A DNA stretch of 7,078 bases from JAXGRD01 sp050946655 (GTDB lineage: Bacteria > Bacillota > Clostridia > Peptostreptococcales > Anaerovoracaceae). The position numbers and the translations under genes are program-made. This document shows positions 1-5,753 of this stretch, piece after piece. The notes under the pieces were generated by a model. The model was not told the DNA's origin, made no database searches, and saw nothing but the letters and a program-made list of their open reading frames with translations. The DNA lies in NCBI GenBank assembly GCA_050946655.1, contig JBMNVE010000075.1:1-7078 (forward strand), in the 5' to 3' direction. The first letter of the stretch is position 1; every line of letters begins with the position of its first letter.

Positions 1-633
1 ACCGCCATTACCGTAGTAGGCATCATTATCGCTATGATGTTCGTTGCAGGATTGCGGTTACTCTACTTTGTAGGGATGATGGGTGCCGGTGTGACTGCCG
101 CCTTGGCCCTTGTCTTTATGGACGGTGGGTATCGTCTTGCCCGTGCCACCAGTTTCATGGATCCGTTTAAGGACTCTCTGGGTGATGGATATCAAGTGGT
201 CCAGGGACTACTGGCCTTGGGATCGGGAGGACTGTTCGGTGTCGGCCTGGGCAAGAGCGTGCAGAAAAACCTATATTTGCCGGAGCCGCAAAACGACTTT
301 ATTTTGGCCATTATCGGTGAAGAGTTGGGCTTTGTTGCTGTGTTGATCCTCTTGGGAATATACCTCTTTCTCATTGCTAGGGGGATAAAAATTGCATTGA
401 ACGCACCGGATCGGTTCGGGCTTTTGGTGGCCAGCGGGATCACCATGATGATCGGCATACAGGTGCTGCTCAACGTGGCGGTCGTCACCTCATCCATGCC
501 CCCAACAGGGGTCACATTGCCCTTCGTCAGTTATGGAGGGAATGCCCTGTGGTTGTTCATGGGATCCATGGGTATACTATTAAATATTTCCAGACAAACA
601 CCAAAGGAAAGGGAACAGGGAATCGAAAAATGA
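1..633 (+). CDS. ftsW: FtsW, septal peptidoglycan glycosyltransferase (SEDS family), 3' part
   Basis: This is the C-terminal 210 residues of a SEDS-family polytopic membrane protein; the reading frame is open from base 1, so the 5' half lies outside the window. FtsW polymerises lipid II into glycan strands at the division septum with a partner class B PBP. The LPEPQNDFILA segment (Asp codon 295-297) matches the extracellular loop holding the presumed catalytic Asp of SEDS enzymes (Asp297 in E. coli FtsW). It is followed by the IGEELGF helix start, several hydrophobic helices, and the family signature PFVSYGGNALW with the terminal GILLNISRQ. A short charged cytoplasmic tail ends the protein. 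FtsW is preferred over RodA/SpoVE because murG follows immediately, but SpoVE in a sporulating Firmicute sits in a similar place and cannot be fully excluded. The stop codon overlaps the murG start. Confidence 0.93.
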   Translation, partial: TAITVVGIIIAMMFVAGLRLLYFVGMMGAGVTAALALVFMDGGYRLARATSFMDPFKDSLGDGYQVVQGLLALGSGGLFGVGLGKSVQKNLYLPEPQNDFILAIIGEELGFVAVLILLGIYLFLIARGIKIALNAPDRFGLLVASGITMMIGIQVLLNVAVVTSSMPPTGVTLPFVSYGGNALWLFMGSMGILLNISRQTPKEREQGIEK

Positions 634-1724
634 AAGTGATCATGACCGGAGGCGGTACCGGAGGACATATCTATCCGGCCATCGCCATTGCCGACAAAAT
701 CTTAGAAAAAACATCGGGAAGTGAGATCCTCTTTGTGGGGACAAGAAAAGGCCTTGAGAGCAAGCTGGTTCCCCGCCACGGATACAATATTGAGTACATT
801 ACTGTTTCCGGTATGAATCGGAAAAATCTGTTGAAAAACATCAAAGTTTTTTCCGATTATAACAAGGGGAAAAAGCAGGCGGAAGCCATCATCAATGAGT
901 TTGCTCCCGATATCGTCATCGGAACGGGGGGATATGTCAGCGGACCTGTCCTCAAGGTGGCATCCAAGATGGGGATCCCGTGTTATCTGCAGGAGCAGAA
1001 TGCTATCCCCGGCCTGACCAATAAAATGCTGGAAAAAAACGTGGACAACATTTTTTTAGGCTTTGAGGAAGCGGAGAAATATTTCAAATCCAAAGAAAAA
1101 TGTATCGTCACGGGAAATCCGGTCCGCCCTGAATTCTTTCACAGCGATAAGGAAAAAGCCAGGGAAGAACTGGAGATCAAGAACGATGATTTCATGCTCC
1201 TAGCCTTTGGCGGTAGCCAGGGAGCCGGGCGGCTCAACAAGGCGATGATCGATGTGATCCGCAAGTACAACGGTGTGGAAGGGGTACAGGTCTACTTTGC
1301 TACGGGTAAATCCTATCATCTTCCCGTAATGACGGAGCTGGAGGAACTGGAGATCGCTCTGAAGGACAACATCCATGTGATGGAATACATCGACGAAATG
1401 CATCGCTATTTGGCCGCTGCGGATTTGGTGGTTTCAAGGAGCGGAGCATTGACCGTTTCCGAGATCGCCTTGTGTGAGAAACCCTCCATCCTCATTCCCT
1501 CCCCCAATGTGGCGGGAGATCATCAGACCTTCAATGCCAGGGCAATTTCCGATAAGGGAGGAGCCGTTCTCTTGAAGGAAAGGGAACTGGCTGAGGATGT
1601 ACTCTTTGATGAGGTGGAAAGGCTGAGAAATAATCCAAAACTCATGGAGGGGATGTCCCTCCAAGCCGGGCGGTGTGCTCCCGTGGATGCCGCCGACATC
1701 ATCTACTATAGCATCATCACCTAA
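630..1724 (+). CDS. murG: MurG, UDP-GlcNAc:lipid I N-acetylglucosaminyltransferase
   Basis: MurG adds GlcNAc from UDP-GlcNAc to lipid I on the inner face of the membrane, making lipid II, the substrate of FtsW. The protein is 364 residues, normal for the family. It has a GT-B fold: an N-terminal glycine loop GGGTGGH (residues 7-13), a second loop GTGGYVSGP (98-106), the EQN motif (122-124) followed by PGLTNK, TGNPVR (161-166), the inter-domain loop GGSQGA (194-199), and the UDP-GlcNAc-binding block SRSGALTVSEIA (269-280) with GDHQTFNAR (296-304). The frame stays open upstream to an ATG at 549, but that would overlap ftsW by 85 bases. The ATG at 630 begins MKVIMTGGGTGG, as MurG proteins normally do, overlaps the ftsW stop by four bases, and has a purine-rich AGGAAAGGG-type site upstream. 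Residue 121 is Gln where the better-known homologues have His (HEQN). Confidence 0.97.
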   Translation: MKVIMTGGGTGGHIYPAIAIADKILEKTSGSEILFVGTRKGLESKLVPRHGYNIEYITVSGMNRKNLLKNIKVFSDYNKGKKQAEAIINEFAPDIVIGTGGYVSGPVLKVASKMGIPCYLQEQNAIPGLTNKMLEKNVDNIFLGFEEAEKYFKSKEKCIVTGNPVRPEFFHSDKEKAREELEIKNDDFMLLAFGGSQGAGRLNKAMIDVIRKYNGVEGVQVYFATGKSYHLPVMTELEELEIALKDNIHVMEYIDEMHRYLAAADLVVSRSGALTVSEIALCEKPSILIPSPNVAGDHQTFNARAISDKGGAVLLKERELAEDVLFDEVERLRNNPKLMEGMSLQAGRCAPVDAADIIYYSIIT

Positions 1725-1738
1725 GAGGACACAGGGGT

Positions 1739-2638
1739 ATGGGACGAAAGGATACACATGAACTATACTTGCCCGAGGAAGAGGACTTCCTGGAAGACGG
1801 CCTGTTGGACGAAGAATTTTTTGATAAAGAATTTACTGAAGATGATCTGACAGAGGATGCCGATCCGGAGGATGAGGAAGAAGAAAAAGAAGAACCGCCG
1901 CCTAAAAGAAAGCGCAAAAAGAGAAAGAAAAAGCGCTACTTGCTGAAGTTCTTCATTTTCTGTCTTGTGGTTGCCGGAGGGATCACCTTCATGTTCTCCG
2001 ATTATTTTAAGGTGGAAAAAATCGTGGTGGAAGGAAACGTCAACTACACCGCAGAGGAGATCTTGGGGTTGTCAGGGGCAAAGCCGGGGAAAAACCTGTT
2101 TAAGGTGAATAAGGGCAAGATCGTGGACAATCTTCTCAAGGACTCATACCTGGAAACGGCCAAGGTGGTGAGGAAACCTCCCAACACCATTGTGATCAAG
2201 GTGGTAGAGCGGAAGGAAATGGCTGCCATCCCCTACGGAGAGGAGTTCATCATCATCGACAACAGAGGCTACGTGCTAAACCGGGTAAAGGAGGAACCTA
2301 AGCTGACCCAGCTTTTGGGGTTGAACATCAAGACCATGGATCGGGGACAGATCATCCAGGTGAAAGAAGAGGAGATGCTGAGGGATACCTTGGACATGCT
2401 CAAGACTATGGAGTATAGCGATTTGTTCTTCAAAAAAATCGACATGACCAATGTGGTCATCAAGGCATATATCTATGACAACTTGATCTGCAAGGGGACA
2501 CCGGAGAACATCCTTGCCAATATGAAAAACGGAAATTTAGAGACCATTCTCTATGATTTATACAAGAAGGGGATCACCAAGGGGGTGATCCATGTGGGCG
2601 ACGACCAATATTGCTCTTTCAGCCCAAATATTGAGTAG
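1739..2638 (+). CDS. ftsQ: FtsQ/DivIB, POTRA-domain divisome protein
   Basis: This is a 299-residue bitopic membrane protein of the divisome, called FtsQ in Gram-negatives and DivIB in Bacillus; it bridges FtsL/DivIC and the septal synthase. The layout is visible in the sequence. The long cytoplasmic N-terminus is very acidic (26 Asp/Glu in residues 8-52), followed by three prolines and eleven basic residues in a row (56-66). One transmembrane segment follows at about 67-86. A POTRA domain covers about 90-158 (FKVEKIVVEGN, then the LKDSYLETAKVVRKPPNTI region), and the FtsQ/DivIB beta domain runs to about 285. The short C-terminal tail ends in SFSPNIE. The start is supported by AAGAGGA at 1723-1729 with a 9-base spacer. 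It lies 14 bases after murG, so co-transcription is likely. The family assignment rests on architecture and position, since this protein diverges quickly in sequence. Confidence 0.92.
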   Translation: MGRKDTHELYLPEEEDFLEDGLLDEEFFDKEFTEDDLTEDADPEDEEEEKEEPPPKRKRKKRKKKRYLLKFFIFCLVVAGGITFMFSDYFKVEKIVVEGNVNYTAEEILGLSGAKPGKNLFKVNKGKIVDNLLKDSYLETAKVVRKPPNTIVIKVVERKEMAAIPYGEEFIIIDNRGYVLNRVKEEPKLTQLLGLNIKTMDRGQIIQVKEEEMLRDTLDMLKTMEYSDLFFKKIDMTNVVIKAYIYDNLICKGTPENILANMKNGNLETILYDLYKKGITKGVIHVGDDQYCSFSPNIE

Positions 2639-2639
2639 G

Positions 2640-2688
2640 AAAACCTATGCAAAGTCAACAGGATTGTGGTATAATGCACATAGGTTTT
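2640..2688. repeat. Perfect 10-bp inverted repeat flanking the ftsZ promoter
   Basis: AAAACCTATG at 2640-2649 is exactly reverse-complementary to CATAGGTTTT at 2679-2688, with a 29-base AT-rich spacer. It starts one base after the ftsQ stop codon. The spacer holds the predicted -10 element, the left arm overlaps the -35 position, and the right arm covers the predicted start point. It could be an operator dyad. It could also be a hairpin in ftsQ read-through RNA, but the T-run lies mostly inside the right arm and the loop is large, so it makes a poor intrinsic terminator. Confidence 0.6.
2647..2675 (+). promoter_or_regulatory. Predicted sigma-A promoter of ftsZ (extended -10)
   Basis: TATAAT at 2670-2675 matches the -10 consensus exactly and is preceded by TG plus one base (TGGTATAAT, 2667-2675), the extended -10 form. 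The -35 candidate ATGCAA at 2647-2652, with a 17-base spacer, matches TTGACA at only three of six positions; extended -10 promoters often tolerate this. Initiation would be expected near 2681-2684, giving a leader of about 38-40 bases before the ftsZ start. It is inferred from sequence only. Confidence 0.65.
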
Positions 2689-2703
2689 TGAGGGTTATCA
2701 GTG

Positions 2704-2710
2704 TAGGAGG
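2704..2710 (+). promoter_or_regulatory. Ribosome binding site of ftsZ
   Basis: TAGGAGG lies 10 bases before the ATG at 2721. It is a near-perfect Shine-Dalgarno match and fixes the ftsZ start, consistent with the high expression expected of FtsZ. Confidence 0.85.
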
Positions 2711-2720
2711 AATTTGAACT

Positions 2721-3872
2721 ATGTTGCAGTTCGAAATGAATGAAGAAGGAAAAGCCAAAATAATCGTTGTGGGTGTCGGCGGAGCCGGCTGCAATGCTAT
2801 AAATAGAATGATCGACAGCGAGGTAATGGGAATCACCTACCTTGCGGTAAATACAGATAAACAGGCGCTCTCCACATGTAAGGCAGAAAACAAGCTGCAG
2901 ATCGGGGAGAAGATGACAAAGGGCCTGGGGGCCGGTGGAAATCCGGAGGTGGGTCAGAAATCCGCCGAGGAAAACATGGAGGATATTGCAAGGTATGTCA
3001 ACGGGTCGGAGATGGTCTTTGTGACAGCCGGCATGGGAGGTGGCACCGGAACAGGTGCGGCACCCATCGTTGCCAAGGTTGCAAAGGATCTGGGGATCCT
3101 CACCGTTGGCGTGGTGACAAAGCCCTTTACTTTTGAAGGGAGAAAGCGTGGCGAGCATGGGGAACTGGGTATCCAGTACTTGAAGAAGTTCGTAGATGCG
3201 ATCGTTGTCGTTCCTAACGACAAGCTCCTCCAGATATCCGACAATACCACCACCTTCCTTGATGCCTTCAGCATGGCTGATGAAGTGCTGAAGCAGGGGG
3301 TTTCCGGCATAACGGATCTCATCAGCAAGGAAGGCATGATCAATCTGGACTTTGCCGATGTTCAGACGGTCATGAGGAACAGAGGCATTGCCCACATGGG
3401 TATCGGTAAGGGCTCAGGCGAAAACAAGGTAAAGGATGCGGTGACCACCGCCATTGAAAGTCCTTTGTTGGAAACCACTGTGGCAGGTGCCAAGGCGATC
3501 ATCCTCAACGTGACCGGCGGTTACGATATGGGAATGCTGGACGTGACCGAAGCGGCCCAGCAGATACAAAGTGTGGCGGACAAGGATGCTTTCATGATCT
3601 TTGGTACATCCGTCAACGAAAACATGCAGGATGAAATGCACATCACCATCATCGCCACCGGATTTGAAAATGAGCGAAGCAACTACGCGGAGGAAAGCAA
3701 GTTCGGCAAGGAAGAGACTGTAGATGCAGAGCCTGCCCCGGAAAATACAGTCCCAAGGGAGACCAAGGAGCAGGAGTTTGTTGACAGAAAATCCCTCAGC
3801 GAGTACTTGGACCTGATGGACAAAGAGTCCGCGCCGTCCAAGTTTGATATCCCCACATTCTTGAAAAAATAG
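2721..3872 (+). CDS. ftsZ: FtsZ, tubulin-like GTPase forming the division ring
   Basis: FtsZ polymerises with GTP into the cytokinetic ring at midcell and recruits the divisome. The 383-residue protein is full length. Visible elements in order are the nucleotide-binding start IIVVGVGGAGCNAINRM (14-30), the tubulin signature GGGTGTG (106-112), TKPFTFEGRKR (133-143), the synergy (T7) loop NLDFADV (208-214) with the two acidic residues D210 and D213 that complete the active site of the next subunit, the C-terminal domain to about 316, an acidic variable linker (about 317-373), and the conserved tail SKFDIPTFLKK that binds partners such as FtsA, SepF or ZapA-type proteins. All catalytic residues are present. 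It is preceded by a predicted promoter and a strong ribosome binding site, so it is probably transcribed both alone and by read-through from ftsQ. ftsA, its usual upstream neighbour, is absent here. Confidence 0.99.
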   Translation: MLQFEMNEEGKAKIIVVGVGGAGCNAINRMIDSEVMGITYLAVNTDKQALSTCKAENKLQIGEKMTKGLGAGGNPEVGQKSAEENMEDIARYVNGSEMVFVTAGMGGGTGTGAAPIVAKVAKDLGILTVGVVTKPFTFEGRKRGEHGELGIQYLKKFVDAIVVVPNDKLLQISDNTTTFLDAFSMADEVLKQGVSGITDLISKEGMINLDFADVQTVMRNRGIAHMGIGKGSGENKVKDAVTTAIESPLLETTVAGAKAIILNVTGGYDMGMLDVTEAAQQIQSVADKDAFMIFGTSVNENMQDEMHITIIATGFENERSNYAEESKFGKEETVDAEPAPENTVPRETKEQEFVDRKSLSEYLDLMDKESAPSKFDIPTFLKK

Positions 3873-3896
3873 ACTGAGGGGTGCGTAAGTGAATTC

Positions 3897-3918
3897 AGAG
3901 CCGGCACCTGCCGGCTCT
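3897..3918 (+). terminator. GC-rich hairpin after ftsZ, possible weak terminator or attenuator
   Basis: AGAGCCGGC (3897-3905) pairs perfectly with GCCGGCTCT (3910-3918) around an ACCT loop, giving a 9-bp stem with six GC pairs. It sits 24 bases after the ftsZ stop, where a terminator is expected. What follows, TATCAATTATAT, is AT-rich but not a T-run, so intrinsic termination would be weak or partial on this strand; the minus strand has no T-run either. The hairpin ends only 10 bases before the next start codon, so it may instead affect translation or mRNA stability. Confidence 0.6.
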
Positions 3919-3928
3919 TATCAATTAT

Positions 3929-4711
3929 ATGAATATGAAGATGATCACAAGCAAAGAGAACAGAATCTACAAGACCTGCAGGGAGCTTCTTCTCAAAAAA
4001 AACAGGACCCGCACCGGTAGGTACCTAGTGGAAGGGGAGAACCTGGTGAGAGAGGTGGCAGAACTGGGGTTGGCAGAAATCATCGTAGCCAGGGAGGATT
4101 ATTCCAAAGAGACCGTCTTTTCCGGTGTGGAAACCGTCTTCATGACGGGTAAGCTCTTTTCCGGGCTTGTTCGGACGGAAACGGATCAGGGGATTCTGGC
4201 CGTGGCGAGAAAGAAGGTCCCTTCCGTTAGGGAGTTCCTGGCCAAAGGAGCCGAAGGTCAGGGAAATGTTCTGGTCATGGACGGTGTCCAGGACCCGGGG
4301 AATATCGGAACCATGATCCGGACGGCAGTGGGGGCGGGGTACAGCGGGATCCTGGCCACCAAGGGAACCGGGGACATCTATTCGCCCAAGGTGGTGAGAG
4401 CTGCTGCGGGAGCACTGATGAGAATCCCCATTTTGGCAGGAGTGCCACCACGAGAAGCCGTAGAGATATTAAAAGAAGGCGGCAAGAGGATCATCGGCAC
4501 TCGGCCCGAGGGAGCATTGCCCTATGGGGAAGTGGACTTGACCGGAGGTTGTGCCCTGGTCATCGGAAATGAAGGAAACGGGATGAGTGAAATCTTCTGT
4601 GAACATACAAGTGTAAATGTAACGATACCCATGATGGGAGGGCTGGAATCCCTCAATGCCGCTGTGGCGGCCGGCATCCTCATGTATCGTGCCATGGAGA
4701 AAGGGAAATAG
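3929..4711 (+). CDS. rlmP: SpoU/TrmH-family RNA 2'-O-methyltransferase, YsgA/RlmP type
   Basis: This is a SPOUT-class enzyme that transfers a methyl group from S-adenosylmethionine to a ribose 2'-OH in RNA. An N-terminal substrate-binding domain covers about residues 3-95 (GRYLVEGENLVREV at 30-43 is typical). The catalytic trefoil-knot domain has motif 1 DPGNIGTMIRTA (122-133, with N125 and R131), motif 2 LVIGNEGNGMS (210-220, with E215) and motif 3 IPMMGGLESLNAAVAAGI (233-250). From family knowledge, Bacillus YsgA, encoded just before pheST, methylates G2553 in the A-loop of 23S rRNA and was named RlmP. The same neighbourhood here supports that role, but specificity is inferred and other TrmH-like enzymes (e.g. 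RlmB) share the motifs. The start is uncertain: ATG codons at 3929, 3935 and 3941 are all in frame, and none has a clear Shine-Dalgarno site. 3935 (MKMITSKENR) would match the usual length of the family best. Confidence 0.9.
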   Translation: MNMKMITSKENRIYKTCRELLLKKNRTRTGRYLVEGENLVREVAELGLAEIIVAREDYSKETVFSGVETVFMTGKLFSGLVRTETDQGILAVARKKVPSVREFLAKGAEGQGNVLVMDGVQDPGNIGTMIRTAVGAGYSGILATKGTGDIYSPKVVRAAAGALMRIPILAGVPPREAVEILKEGGKRIIGTRPEGALPYGEVDLTGGCALVIGNEGNGMSEIFCEHTSVNVTIPMMGGLESLNAAVAAGILMYRAMEKGK

Positions 4712-4714
4712 AAC

Positions 4715-5737
4715 ATGCAAGAAAAAATCGGCAAGATCATAGCAGAGGCCAAAGAGAAACTGCAAAGCGCCTCTTTGGAGAAGGAAGTGGAAGAAATAAG
4801 GATCCACATTCTAGGCAGGAACGGAAAGCTGACGGAGCTGTTCAAGGAAATGGGAAAGCTGTCCAAGGAAATGAAAATGACCATGGGCCCCGTTCTCAAC
4901 AGTGCCAAGACGGAAATGGAAGAGATGATCGCGGCAAAATTCACTGAAGCGAAAGCGGCAGCAAAGCAGGCGAAGTTTGCAAAAGAAAAGATAGACGTAA
5001 CGGAACCGGGGAGGGATTTTACCCTTGGGGTAAAGCATCCCCTGACCATTACCATCGAGGAAATTTCCCGTACCTTTTTATCCATGGGATATTCCATTGC
5101 AGAAGGACCGGAAGTGGAAACGGTGTTCAATGCCTTTGATGCACTTAACTCCCCACCCAATCATCCCAGCAGGGATAAAACCGATACCTTCTATATCTCC
5201 GAGGATACGGTGCTCCGTCCCCACACATCATCGGTACAGATCAGAACATTGATCAAGGAAGAACCGCCCATCAAGGTGATCTCTCCGGGCAGGTGTTTCC
5301 GATGTGATACGCCGGATGCCACTCATTCTCCCATGTTCCACCAAGTGGAAGGCCTCATGGTGGATGAGGGGATCACCATGGCTGACCTAAGGGGGACCAT
5401 GGATGTTTTGGCAAAGAGAATGTTCGGAGAAAAGACCAGGACAAAGTTCCGTCCTCACTATTTTCCCTTTACAGAGCCCAGCGGCGAAGTAGATGTATCA
5501 TGCTTTAAGTGCGGCGGATCGGGGTGCAGGATATGCAAAGGCAGCGGATGGATCGAGATTTTAGGTTGCGGCATGGTTCACCCCAACGTCCTTGCTGTAG
5601 GTGGCATCGATACGGAGAAGTACACAGGCTTTGCTTTTGGGATGGGTGTAGAGCGAATCGCTATGCTCAAGTACGGGGTGGACGACATCAGGCTCTTTTA
5701 TGAGAACGATATGCGCTTCATCAATCAGTTCAAGTAG
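4715..5737 (+). CDS. pheS: PheS, phenylalanyl-tRNA synthetase alpha subunit
   Basis: PheS is the catalytic subunit of the cytoplasmic alpha2-beta2 enzyme that charges tRNA-Phe with phenylalanine using ATP. The length, 340 residues, is typical. Residues 1-95 form the N-terminal helical coiled-coil arm that contacts tRNA. The class II core follows: GPEVETVFNAFDALN (131-145), RPHTSSVQIR (168-177), motif 2 GRCFRCDTPDATHSPMFHQ (192-210), and motif 3 GFAFGMGVERIAMLKYG (305-321). A loop with C263, C266, C271 and C274 (CFKCGGSGCRICKG) resembles a zinc knuckle; such a loop is common in Firmicute PheS. The start lies 3 bases after the methyltransferase stop, with AAAGGG at 4700-4705 nine bases upstream inside that gene. 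Translation of the two genes is thus probably coupled. No T-box leader precedes pheS, and there is no room for one. Confidence 0.98.
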   Translation: MQEKIGKIIAEAKEKLQSASLEKEVEEIRIHILGRNGKLTELFKEMGKLSKEMKMTMGPVLNSAKTEMEEMIAAKFTEAKAAAKQAKFAKEKIDVTEPGRDFTLGVKHPLTITIEEISRTFLSMGYSIAEGPEVETVFNAFDALNSPPNHPSRDKTDTFYISEDTVLRPHTSSVQIRTLIKEEPPIKVISPGRCFRCDTPDATHSPMFHQVEGLMVDEGITMADLRGTMDVLAKRMFGEKTRTKFRPHYFPFTEPSGEVDVSCFKCGGSGCRICKGSGWIEILGCGMVHPNVLAVGGIDTEKYTGFAFGMGVERIAMLKYGVDDIRLFYENDMRFINQFK

Positions 5738-5747
5738 AAGGAGGGGG
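5738..5747 (+). promoter_or_regulatory. Ribosome binding site of pheT
   Basis: AAGGAGGGGG fills most of the 16-base gap between pheS and pheT. AGGAGG at 5739-5744 lies nine bases before the ATG at 5754, a strong match that selects this start over the in-frame ATG at 5766. Confidence 0.85.
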
Positions 5748-5753
5748 AATTAG

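Noticed and set aside
549..629. Upstream extension of murG to the ATG at 549
   Set aside because: It would overlap the conserved C-terminus of ftsW and add 27 residues before the normal MurG N-terminus; the ATG at 630 has the usual 4-base overlap and a suitable ribosome binding site.
2635..2664. Possible sigma-H type promoter (GTAGGAAAA, then ACAGGAT)
   Set aside because: The -35-like part fits the consensus, but the -10 part has a mismatch and the 14-base spacer is too long; the extended -10 sigma-A site is a better explanation.
2655..3395. Long minus-strand open frame (246 codons) opposite ftsZ
   Set aside because: It is antisense to the conserved FtsZ GTPase core, its translation has no recognisable domain and is rich in His and Cys as expected of a shadow frame, and it has no supporting start context.
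3889..3930. Possible promoter for the methyltransferase (TTCAGA and TATCAA)
   Set aside because: Both boxes match only four of six positions, the spacer is 19 bases, and the sequence is better explained by the hairpin.
4522..5160. Minus-strand open frame (212 codons) across the methyltransferase-pheS junction
   Set aside because: It is Ser/Phe-rich translation antisense to two well-conserved genes, with no family resemblance.
5501..5542. Four-cysteine CxxC...CxxC loop in PheS as a fused zinc domain
   Set aside because: This loop is a usual part of Firmicute PheS proteins and not an added domain.
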